Origin: Selaginella moellendorffii
Taxonomy: Eukaryota; Streptophyta; Lycopodiopsida; Selaginellales; Selaginellaceae
NCBI RefSeq assembly: GCF_000143415.4
Contig: NW_003314267.1
Coordinates: 2,559,290 to 2,623,289 of the forward strand
Direction: 5' to 3'
Length of the DNA stretch: 64,000 nt
The translations under genes were made by a program, and so were the position numbers. Shown here piece by piece: positions 31,444 through 40,897 of the stretch (within the stretch, counting starts at the first letter, position 1; each line of letters starts with the position of its first letter). The notes under the pieces are model-generated. The model saw only the letters and a program-made list of their open reading frames with translations, did no database searches and was not told the origin of the DNA.

Positions 31444-32661
31444 TCTACTTGGCCTAAAAGACTTACCATTTGAAGCCGAATGGAGGCATGACAATCGAGG
31501 CCGGACTCGCTGGCGAATGTGCACTGTGTGTGCAGCGGATTGTAGCAGCAAGGCTACTCTGCCACTTACAGTTGGAGAGTGGCACTGAAATCTCCCGGGA
31601 TGCCAAGTGGGCTGCGTATGGGTGGCGGAGTGGGCGGCAAAGTTGGCGGCGAAGTTACAAACTGGGTGTGTCTTGAAGTGGACGCCGATGCACACGAGCG
31701 CGATGCGAGCGCAAGTGTGATGCAAGCGCGAGTGGACGCCGATGCACACGAGAAACCTGTAGAGAAGGTAGATGAGCGCAAATGTGAGCGTGATCGCGAG
31801 TGGGAGCGCGATGCGAGCGCGAGTACGAAGCAAAATGCAAAACCTAACCTCACACGCGCGAAATGTCACGACGGTTGGTAATCCCGCCACGTCATCATTC
31901 CTCGGACTTAGGCGCCACCATTAATTTCTGGATCGCCGCGCACATGCATGCACGTGAAATCCAAAAGAAATCCACAACGTCATCATTCCTCGGACTGCAT
32001 GCACGTGAAATCCAAAAGAAAGATCATGATTGGGATATCATTTAATACCCTTGCTATATTTATACCATGCATGATTGGATATTCCAAAGCATCTTGTATT
32101 TCCAAAAATGCCAAATGTTCAGCTAAATAAAGAATGGTATACAATGTCCTTCTTGATGAGATCTGGTATAAGATCTGGTTTATCAGAGGATTTGATGTGA
32201 CGTTCAAGCGTGTGGGCTCATGCAATTTTGATTCCAAAAAATGCACCAAAAAATGCTCGGTGTCATCTGGCTTTATCTCTTGAATGGCGTGGGGCCGCAT
32301 GCCATTTTCAGGGGCACATAGGAGTATATTCCTAGAATATTCTGACATGCACGAGATTTTTTTGAGTTTTCTGGAGATCCAACCGTTAGATCGCAACTAG
32401 ATTTTACAGAATGGTATACAATGTCTTTCTTGATGACCCTGCAAAGAAGCATCTCGATCGGACACCACATGAGACCACACGAGCCTTACAATGTTTCAGG
32501 GGCATTTGCCATAGATCCGACCGTTATTTTGCTCCAAGATTTTACAGTTTGGTGTGCATTGACCTTTCCATCGACACTGCAAAGGGATATCACAATCAGA
32601 TGCGGGATCACAACAAACTAACTTCACTAACTCTGGTTTCACCAAGATCTACGTAAGGAGT
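31444..32661. other. Transposon internal region without a clear gene
   Basis: The region 31660-31870 is a degenerate GAGCGCGATGC-type repeat (GCACACGAGCGCGATGCGAG). Around 31895-32020 a 70-bp direct repeat carries CATCATTCCTCGGACT and GCATGCACGTGAAATCC. A palindrome copy lies at 32281-32307. Segments around 32170-32260 recur at 34170-34235 and 34470-34510. No coding sequence is convincing. Confidence 0.6.
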
Positions 32662-33689
32662 TGTAGCGCACCTGAATTTGGAGCTGAACTCCAAGCCCGT
32701 TGTGCTACGAAACGAGGGTCCGGTACAATCCCACGAGCACCAGCTCCCTGTATCCAGCACCTGCATGCAAAATGGTGTCAGACGGAGTCTGGCACAATTT
32801 TGGCATACTGGTGGCCTAACGCGAGAAGGAGGGTACTCCACCGACTAGAGCAGCGTGGAGCTTGGGCTTAGACCCAAGCCGGACGCAAAACAAGGAGTGA
32901 CACAGCCCAGCGGGAGCCAAACTAATGTCTCAGGTGGTCAGACATGCATTCCAACCACTATCCCTACTATACATTTGGAACCCCCCACAGCCCCCCCCCC
33001 CTTGAGGGACACACGCTTTGGGCTTTCACCCCAAGCCTCCCTTAGTACCAGGAGTTAGTCTCTGGGACAAGTCCGAAACTTACTAAATATGGAATGGCGC
33101 TAGATTGCGAATTTGGACATGGGACGAACACCATTGTGTTCAGGCCGATCTCTACATTCTGTAGATATGCCAAATGAGCGAATCTAGACACTTCCCATAA
33201 ATAGCATATGGGACCGAAATGAGACCAACACTAAGGGCATGATAGCAAGGGTGTTTGGCAGACACGGTAAGCTATCATCAATCGAATATTGAGGGACTAG
33301 TCTCAATATCACGGGGGTTCCCAACACTAGCAAGTGCAAGTCAGCGAATGAGTTTCTCTAACCAGGTCAAGTATGCTTGACAAATAGCATGTAGGAATTC
33401 CGTCCTTATGCTCATCTGGTCAAGTGCACATGCGATGACCAGTTTCTCAACTAGCTTGAGTGGAGACTATAAAAGGGACCAGCAGTACCGACCTCCTGCC
33501 GTCGTGGCAGTAAGGAAAGAGTGCCCGTAAGGATTGGCCGACAAGTATCTTTCGATACCCGAAGTCACATTCGCGACACTCTCCCCCCCTTGGGGAAGAT
33601 CGGGGAGCTGGTGCTCGTGGGATTGTACCGGACCCTCGTTTCATAGCGCAATGGGCTTGGAGTTCGGCTCCAAATTCATGTGCGCTATA
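32662..33689. mobile_element. Nested 1.03-kb element: solo-LTR-like with long inverted ends
   Basis: The element begins TGTAGCGCACCTGAATTTGG and ends ...CATGTGCGCTATA. It is flanked by GGAGT on both sides (32657-32661 and 33690-33694), a 5-bp duplication typical of LTR elements. The outer roughly 85 bp at each end are inverted copies of each other, which is unusual for an LTR. An internal block with CTTTGGGCTTTCACCC is shared with the reverse LARD LTR (around 63850), and a segment near 33060-33340 recurs in inverted form at 45003-45320. No coding capacity. It may be a solo LTR or a fold-back DNA element. Confidence 0.6.
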
Positions 33690-33815
33690 GGAGTTATGAA
33701 ATGAAAGGACCCTCTCTATTGAAATGTGTTTATGGTCCTAGGGGCATTGTGACATATCAAAGGATTTTGCATCAAGTTCTGTATTTGCATGTTTATCAAG
33801 CTACTGAATTGCTAA

Positions 33816-33837
33816 ACCCTAAACCCTAAACCCTAAA
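33816..33837 (+). repeat. Short interstitial telomere-type tract
   Basis: Three CCCTAAA units in tandem. The plant telomere unit is TTTAGGG/CCCTAAA. A second such tract is at 49499-49526. Confidence 0.8.
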
Positions 33838-34559
33838 CATGTGGCAAATGCTGCATGAAGAAAGATGCCCTTTCTGGGCAAATGCTGTAAGAGGTAGATG
33901 CCGAGCAGATGTATCTCATGCTAACGAAGGGGACAAACGAAAGCTAGCTATAAACACGACGGGATGCAAATAGATTACTAGGCTGGTCCTGCGAAAATCA
34001 AAAACCATAATTGAAAACATTGAAAATGCAAAAAGAAAGGTTTATAATATTTTTGAATTTTAAGCAACCAAAGGAATGTAAGTAGGGCATGTGTTTGTAA
34101 GTTTAAAAATGCCTCAACCACTTAAATTCCCAAGTAAATAAAGCTGTTTCTATTTTTGGTACAGGTAAACTTTATAGCGTGTGGGCTCATGCAATTTTGA
34201 ACCAAAAAATGCACCAAAAAATGCTCGACTAGCATTATTCTTTGAATGGCGTGTGGCCTTATATTGCCATAAATGGACGTACACACACAGCATAATTATT
34301 CCTTTACACGGCAAATAATCTTAGCGCAGATCGCTGACACGGCATGGCAAAGTTCGAATCACTGACATGGCACAGCTGGATCGAGGCAAGGACATGATGT
34401 GACAAAGTTCAACCTTCGACAGCAAAGTCTAGAAGCTACTCAGTTTGAAATTTGTCAGAGGAATCATAAGATCTGGTTTGTCAGAGGATTTGATATAACG
34501 TTCAAGCGTGTGTTATTTTTGAATTCTCGAACTCATTCCTAGGTCTATCATTTTTGTGC
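33838..34559. other. Transposon internal spacer
   Basis: Contains repeats of upstream transposon segments: about 34170-34235 matches 32205-32260, and 34470-34510 matches 32170-32210. One palindrome copy lies at about 34243-34268. No gene is seen. Confidence 0.55.
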
Positions 34560-34790
34560 GCCGTGTTCTTGGTTCCGCTGAGCGTAGTGAGCGCTGCTTG
34601 TGTAAGCGGCGTTGTGAGCTGTGGTTTATGCGTCTACAAGCGGTTGCGGCATTGCGAGCGCCATTGCAAGCGGCAGTTTATGCGAGTGGCAGTTTGTGCA
34701 AGCGGCGCTACGAGCAGTTGCGGTGTTGCGAGCGGCGCTACGAGTAGTTGCAGTGTTGTGAGCGGCACTGTCTTTGGTGTGGCTACCGCT
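34560..34790. repeat. GAGCGGCGCTACGAG-type minisatellite
   Basis: Degenerate tandem units such as GTTGCGGTGTTGCGAGCGGC and GCGCTACGAGCAGTTGC. On the minus strand it reads as Ala/Thr-rich short frames with no protein similarity. Confidence 0.65.
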
Positions 34791-34836
34791 TCCTCTTGAT
34801 ATTCGGCACTTGTGCTTCCTGGTATGTTCACCATGG

Positions 34837-35262
34837 AATGGCTTAGGACCACATTTAGAAATGGCATGAGGCCACATGCCATCTTGGGCCCTTGCAATTT
34901 CATGGCTAGCGTATTGTCATGTATGTTTTTACTTGCCTGCAGCTGTGTGTATATCAAGATGGCATGAGGCCTCATACCATCTTTGGCCCCTGCTAGCCTA
35001 TTGCCATATTCCTTTTGCCTTGCTGCAACTGTATATATTTTTGTATGGGTGACTAGTCACACACACAAAAATATATATAGTTGCAGCAAGGCAAAAAGAA
35101 TATAGCAACAGGCTAGTAGGGGCCAAAGATAGCGTGAGGCCTCATGCCATTAGTGGTACCACTAATGGCATGAGGGCTCATGCCAATTTTGTGAATGCGA
35201 AATTTCACGTGGGTGTCAATAGCATGTTTGAATAATGGCATGTGGCCTCATGCTATTGAGGT
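34837..35262. repeat. Palindrome cluster upstream of the transposase gene
   Basis: At least five copies of the 24-bp dyad within 430 bp: about 34860-34883, 34958-34985, 35128-35152, 35163-35190 and 35234-35260, plus an imperfect one at 34838. This is the densest cluster and ends about 80 bp before the transposase start. Confidence 0.8.
34959..35151. repeat. Large inverted repeat, arms about 85-90 bp
   Basis: The two arms (34959-35045 and about 35063-35151) are near-perfect reverse complements around a short spacer GACTAGTC. Each arm ends in one copy of the 24-bp dyad. A second small palindrome, ATTAGTGGTACCACTAAT, follows at about 35150-35167. It could form a long hairpin. Confidence 0.8.
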
Positions 35263-35339
35263 TGTTTGGTATGTTATGATTTAAGCCATTCTCCAATCAT
35301 TTTTTGTATGGTCTTAACTTCTTTTCTGCACTTTCAGAA

Positions 35340-38300
35340 TGGCCTTCAGGGTTGGGGAAAAGGTTTACATTTTGAATGGTGGGAAGAGAGTTGCAAAAGG
35401 GACCTTGTGTCTATGGATCGAAACTTTCTTATACACTGTCAAAGGCTTGGGGAAGGCAATGCTGGTGTATCAGTAGAGACTGTCTTCGATGGGAATGTGG
35501 TCGCTATTGAACGAGGAGAGATGGTCGTCGGGGTAAATGTTGTTGTTGCCTTGAAAAATCTTCAGAAGAAAGCAGATGTTAGGGACAGCGCAAGTGCGAC
35601 GCATGTTCCCTCCGTGGATCTTAAGAACCGTGCTACATGGATTCAGGCAAAGGTGTTTCTAAACAACCCCGAGGGGGAGGTGGTAGCTGAGGGCTTAGCC
35701 ACAGTTGTCGATCCAAGAGATGCGGTTGCTAATCAAGAATTGGGCTGGGATGATATTGGAGTTGCGATTTTAGAGGTTGTTGACACAGAAGAAAACAGTC
35801 TGATTATTGGAAACATTGTGCGGTGGAAATTGAGGCACTTAGTGTTTGAGAATGTGAAGGATTCACAATCAAACACCACTACAACTGATGACAGAACATC
35901 TCTTCATGGGAAAAGAAAGTACACCTTCCTAAAGCGCAGCCAAAGGGATCTGAGCAACGAACCGAAAAGGCAGAAAATGGCGATGGAGGTTCGAATGGTC
36001 TCGACAGTTGCTTGTTGCAAGAGGAGGTGCTGTCAACATGCTGATTGGGATGCTATTGAAGAGGAGAGAGCAAGATACAAGACATTGTCCTGGAAGGCAG
36101 CTCGCAATTTTGTGTATGAGGCATTACGGTCATCTGTTGATGCTTCAGAACATCAAGTGGGGGGCATGGTCTTCCAGAGGGGTTTGGTCTGCATGAAGGC
36201 ATGGAGAATCATTTATGGAGTCCCTCGAACCACATTCTACAGAATCAAAATTGAGTTCGAGGAACAAAGGGTTCAATAGGCAGTCCATGGGAACGACGGT
36301 ACACACAAAACCAGGGGTCATGTTGTATATGGAGAGGCAATCTTCAAGAGGTTTGTCGAGACATGTAGCGAGCAGCAACCACATAAAACCCGCCTCTTGG
36401 AAGATGGAACACGAGACACCCAACGAGTTCTCCCTTCCATGTATACCAAGGGGGCCATATTGGAAGATGTGAATCGGGAACTCCAGAGTAATGGCTACAG
36501 GAAGCTGAGCCAATCTAGATTTAGTAGATTGTGGAGCAACAGATTCAGGGATGTGAGTATAGGAAAGTACTCCAGCTTTTCAAAGTGTGACGAGTGCACT
36601 GCTATCAAAATGGCTTTGTCGAAGAATTCTTGTAGCGCTCAAGAGCGAGAGACGTTGGTTACAAGGTGGTTCGACCACAATATCGAGCAGAGAAGCTGCA
36701 GGACTGCATATTATCATAACAGGATTCTCTCAATGGAGAGACCTGACTCTTACCTCTGCATCATCCACGACAAAATGGACCAGAAAAAGACGTGCTTACC
36801 TCGACTCAATCCTGCCCCCAAGGCAATCTCTTCATCCATGCAGCTGCCTGTGTCTCTGTTTGGCATAATCGCTCATGGGCATGGTGCCCAGAACTATGGG
36901 AACTTCTTTGTACCTCTATGGGGTGGCGGGGGTGCAAACATGATGATTGCGTCCCTAGCAAAACACTTAAGGTCTCTGCAAAGTGCACAGACTGAGCTGA
37001 ACGGCCAACCCTTGCATAAGGCCCTTATCGATCGAACCCCATACAGGGTTCAGCTGGAGGAGGAGCAAAGGCTTGTAGTATCGCGTGGGGCCCCATGCCA
37101 TCCCAGTGAATATGTTGGCCGTCAGATTGTAGGGTTATCACGTGAGGCCTCATGCCATTCCGACGAGGCTGGTCGCCCGGTGAATGCACAGCCTCATCCA
37201 AACGAAGTAGAATCTCAAGGAAGTTCTTGCGGCCGATGTGGCCTTCCACCCCATCTTCTGCTCCAAACAGACAATGCTGGCAGTGAGAACAAAAACATGT
37301 ACATCTTCGCGTACTTGGCGATGCTTGTTGCCAAAGGCATATTTGAAACAGTTACACTTGGCTTTCTCATGGTTGCAAACATGATGATTGCGTCCCTAGC
37401 AAAACACTTAAGGTCTCTGCAAAGTGCGCAAACTGAGCTGAACGGCCAACCCTTGCATAAGGCCCTTATCGATCGAACCCCATACAGGGTTCATCTGGAG
37501 GAGGAGCAAAGGCTTGCAGTATCGCGTGGGGCCCCATGCCATCCCAGTGAATATGTTGGCCGTCAGATTGTAGGGTTATCACGTGAGGCCTCATGCCATT
37601 CCGACGAGGCTAGTCGCCCGGTGAATGCACAGCCTCATCCAAACGAAGTAGAATCTCAAGGAAGTTCTTGCGGCCGATGTGGCCTTCCACCCCATCTGCT
37701 CCAAACAGACAATGCTAGCAGTGAGAACAAAAACATGTACGTCTTCGCGTACTTGGCGATACTTGTTGCCAAAGGCATATTTGAAACGGTTACACTTGGC
37801 TTTCTCATGGTTAGGCACACTCATGAAGACGTCGATGCCATGTTCAGTCACCTGGCAGAGTCCCTCCGGCGATCCAATGTCCTCACCCTCCCACAACTCT
37901 ACGATGAATTCCAAAATTGCATCAAAGGCACTGTTGAAGCTGCACTTGTGACAGAGGTTCCAGACTTTAAGGGGTTTGTAAGAGGCTACATCAGGGACGG
38001 ATCCGAAACGCTGATTGGCCACTCCAAGCCTCTTCAATTTCATTTCAGCATGCGTGACGGTGCTCCAGTGATGAGGTACAAGATGAGAGAATGGGACACA
38101 GTGTGGCTGCCAGTGGACGGCATTGAACTCTTCAAGAGAGATCCCATAATTGGGGAACCTATGATTCCTTAGGGTTCCCCACGGCCGATGCACCCGGATG
38201 GACTCAAAGACCAGGAAAGTATAGTGGCCGGGATTAGACAGCATATTGCCTTCTGGAAGAGGGGGTTGGTGTTTGGTGGAGAATCCTATTTTAAGAGGTG

Positions 38301-38917
38301 CAAGCCTTTGCTCGAATACTGGGAGAAGATTATATCTGCTATCCAAAATGGGCCGGTTGTATATGAAGAATTGGAAGAGTCCTTTTGGCCAGAACCCAGA
38401 GCACCAGATAGTAGCGGAACAATGTCCTCTGGAAATGCAGTGACAGATAACGATGTTGAGGATCACTATTGTGGGCCGAGGAACAAGAAGCCGGATTCAA
38501 CATTCAATCCAGTACAGGTCTGCAAAGGAATGGTCGTGCTTGTCAGACCCAGTAATAAAAAACAAATGATATGGGTGGGGCGCTGCATCACTGATGCAGA
38601 GGAGGACGCGGAAACTAATTCCTTCAATGTAACTGTGGAGTGGTTCAAGCCAAGTTCCGGATATACGAAGGATTGCCTAGAAAAGAGATGGGTGCTGAAT
38701 CCAAGGGATCCCAGCATGAGCATATCGGTGGATAATGTTGTGCATGGTTGGATGCGGAAGCATAGTGCCACCATCACCTTGCCAGACCATGCAAGAGATG
38801 CAGCAAGAGCATTCATAACCCGGGTTCAAGGTGAGATTCATTAATATTCCTTTACTAAGTTTCTAATGTATTTTATTTCAAGGTGAACAATCCAAATCTG
38901 AATCAGAGGAGGCGTGA
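35340..38917 (+). pseudogene. Tnp1-like / DUF7869-like transposase gene, disrupted
   Basis: Starting at ATG 35340 (after a TTTCAG acceptor), the first part holds two Tnp1/En-Spm-type repeats: KVYILNGGKRVAKGT with LGEGNAGVSVETVFDGNVV, and KVFLNNPEGEVVAEGLATVV. A frameshift near 35403 separates the halves of the first. The same frame then continues through an in-frame TAG (36277) into a catalytic-looking region: CTAIKMALSK, SYLCIIHDKMDQKKTCLPRL, LLLQTDNAGSENKN, and RHTHEDVDAMFSHLAE. This pattern of D, DN and HTHEDVD resembles the DUF7869 domain of plant and protist transposon proteins. Another in-frame TAG (38170) precedes the C-terminal part (MHPDGLKDQESIVAGIRQ to 38830). A 52-nt intron (38831-38882) joins GEQSKSESEEA and a TGA. 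With the stops ignored it would be nearly 1,200 residues. It was probably the mobilising protein of the 12-kb element; no longer intact in this copy. Confidence 0.72.
36933..37811 (+). repeat. 441-bp in-frame tandem duplication inside the transposase
   Basis: The segment 36933-37373 is repeated at 37374-37811 with one 3-nt deletion and a few substitutions. It doubles NMMIASLAKHLRSLQSAQTE through GIFETVTLGFLMV, so the DN motif occurs twice. Each copy contains two palindrome copies (37081, 37137; 37522, 37578). Confidence 0.92.
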
Positions 38918-39612
38918 TGGCATGGCGTGATGGCGTGAGGCGTGACACCAAAAAGGAGGTGTCCACTAGCGCTTAGGCTTATAATGGCGTGTGCCCTCAT
39001 GCCATTTACTTGATCACCAAATACCTTTTTCCCTTTGCACTAGTATATCTTAATACCGGTTTGAGAAATAGAATGGCATGTGCCCTCAGGCCTTTTACTA
39101 AATCACCTTTGAAAGAAATGCAAGCCTCTATGTCATAAAAAAAAGGTACTAGAGAAATTCCTTAATAATATGAATGTTATTTAGTTTCATGAAAATACAC
39201 TAAGGGTCAAATGAGTTAAATGACTTCTCTAGACTAGCAATGCCTCTTGCTACACCTTCACAATTAGAATCGTTAGAAAAAGATAACATTGAATAATATC
39301 TAAATGTTCTCACCATTAAGTTATATGTCTAGCTAATAGGAATGACGTTCATCTTGGAAAGCTCACCACATGCTCAATGAACAAACAAATAGTGTGTGTG
39401 CGCATGCCATCGCTCTTCTTTAGCTTCAGATTTGGCTTGTTCACCTTGACAATGAGATTTATTATACAACCAGATGGACTCAGTCTGGACACAAAGTCAC
39501 CGCGCTAGTCACCATGCCCCAGATATGTCTAGCCCCTGGACAAAAAATATATAATTTCATGTCATTTTCAAATACTTGAAAATTTGTACCTAGTCCCATT
39601 TTACTGAATAAA
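38918..39612. other. Right subterminal region of the transposon
   Basis: AT-rich 3' flank of the transposase gene. Palindrome copies or partial copies lie at about 38920-38945, 38984-39006, 39071-39097 and 39399-39412. No gene is seen between the stop and the right TIR. Confidence 0.65.
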
Positions 39613-39636
39613 TCCCACTTTAACGAAATAGAGCTT
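39613..39636 (-). repeat. Right terminal inverted repeat
   Basis: Reverse complement of the left end, finishing CGAAATAGAGCTT next to the CTTG duplication. Confidence 0.92.
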
Positions 39637-39826
39637 CTTGCTGCAATACCTGATACAATCCTTTCCACTAAGCAAGGAGCCCCTTAGAGAAACCACGTAT
39701 CGTAAGATGGGGAAAACGGACTAACACCAAGTTATCCACTTTGTACTCCACAGGTGGAGGATGATGGGAGTTGTAGCACCGTTGTTGTCCCACTTGTATA
39801 CGACCCAAGTGTTCGGCAGACTCTAC

Positions 39827-40897
39827 TTAGACAAGTGGAAGAATGCTCGTCAAATATTGATCCCACGACCTAGCATCGGCAGCTTGTGGCAATTGCGAAG
39901 GTAAACCCAGCTCCGTTGGTAATATTGGATCATGACTATATAAGAGTTTATATGGTGAAGCATCAACAGAACTCTGCACCCCTATGACATATGCATACCA
40001 AAGAAACGGCAAATAACCATTCCAATCTAAATGCTGAAAATTCACATATTTCACGATCATCCCTTTGAACATTCGAATGAGCCATTCCACTAATCTGTCT
40101 GATTGTGGATGATAAGCACTTGTAAAAGTGTGGCATATCCCCAACCAAGATGTCAAAACATGAAATGCCTCAGCCATAAATGCGGGACCATTATCCGAAA
40201 GAATCCACTCTTGACAAGAATGCTGGAACACCACTTGATTGAGGAGGAAGTATCCAACAGTAGTTGCAGAGGCACTAGCAAGAGCACCAACCTCCACCCA
40301 ACAAATCAAGTAATTAGAAGCAATAATAACATACTCATTGCCAGCAATCGACCATGGAAAAGGTCCCATAAGATCAAACGCCACCAATTCAAACGGATGG
40401 GAAATTATAATTGACTCCAACCGTCCTTCCGCGGTACGAGGGGGAGTATTACGAGCTTGGCACCAAACACAACTACGCACATAACGGATAATATCACGTT
40501 GCATCTCCGGCCAATAGAAAGACCTACGCAGCTTCTTAGTCACACGACGATGTCCCATATGCCCACCTAGAACAGAAGAATAATAGTAGGCATGGAGAAA
40601 CTGCGGAATAAAGACAAAAGGCACCACCAACCGTAAATGATCATCAGAATCTATCCCCACAAAATAAAGAAGGCCAATTTTAAGGCAATATTGAGAATGT
40701 AAATGCCGGAAAGGCAAGTCATTCGCAAGTGATGCAGGATTCTCAAACCCATCTTGAAGCCTCTGAATCCATGGCTCAATCTTTTGAGCCTTGCGAACCT
40801 CATCAAGAGAAGGTAGATTTTGCTTTGCGCCTTGTGAACACTGAACATCAAATACAGCAACCACTAACGGCACATAAACCTTGTCTAGAAAATCCAC
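39827..40897 (-). CDS. Gypsy-2 integrase (open frame)
   Basis: An uninterrupted frame of about 356 codons. The N-terminal zinc-binding module is HMGHRRVTKKLRR...CVWCQ (HHCC type). The catalytic core has VAFDLMGPFPWSIAGNEYV (first Asp), WILSDNGPAFMAEAF (second Asp) and HPQSDRLVEWLIRMFKG (Glu), so the DDE triad is complete. A C-terminal stretch with YKLLYSHDPILPTELGLP follows. The enzyme inserts the retroelement cDNA. It is a segment of the Pol polyprotein, not a separate gene. The large TIR transposon cuts the region 3' of it, so the end of Pol is displaced to 27185-27373. Confidence 0.85.
   Translation of the reverse strand: MDFLDKVYVPLVVAVFDVQCSQGAKQNLPSLDEVRKAQKIEPWIQRLQDGFENPASLANDLPFRHLHSQYCLKIGLLYFVGIDSDDHLRLVVPFVFIPQFLHAYYYSSVLGGHMGHRRVTKKLRRSFYWPEMQRDIIRYVRSCVWCQARNTPPRTAEGRLESIIISHPFELVAFDLMGPFPWSIAGNEYVIIASNYLICWVEVGALASASATTVGYFLLNQVVFQHSCQEWILSDNGPAFMAEAFHVLTSWLGICHTFTSAYHPQSDRLVEWLIRMFKGMIVKYVNFQHLDWNGYLPFLWYAYVIGVQSSVDASPYKLLYSHDPILPTELGLPSQLPQAADARSWDQYLTSILPLV

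Larger units (their letters stand above)
27374..39636. mobile_element. Large TIR DNA transposon, 12,263 bp, family not recognised
   Basis: The two ends are a perfect 24-bp inverted repeat (27374-27397 and 39613-39636) beginning AAGCTCTATTTCGTTAAA. CTTG flanks both sides (27370-27373 and 39637-39640); the gypsy-1 sequence at the same site (about 15768-15785) has a single CTTG, so this is the target duplication. It encodes a plus-strand Tnp1-like/DUF7869-like protein (35340-38917), a minus-strand acidic nuclear-looking protein (28690-31218) and a HAD/FCP1-like protein (27802-28686). More than 20 copies of a roughly 24-bp palindrome (ATGGCRTG...CAYGCCAT) are scattered through it and not seen elsewhere in the window. 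It holds one nested LTR-like element. A 4-bp duplication and this TIR do not fit CACTA (3 bp, CACTA ends) or MULE (9 bp). If the TIR is taken one base longer, the duplication would read TT. Confidence 0.85.

Noticed and set aside
34837-35262. CRISPR-like array of short repeats
   Set aside because: The units are palindromic and irregularly spaced, with no uniform spacers, in a eukaryotic transposon.
36397-38172. Treating the 591-codon frame as a separate gene from the 35266-36279 frame
   Set aside because: Both are in the same reading frame with one TAG between and coding-like sequence across it, so they are parts of one disrupted gene.
27374-39636. CACTA (En/Spm) classification based on the Tnp1-like domain
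   Set aside because: Ends are not CACTA and the duplication is not 3 bp.
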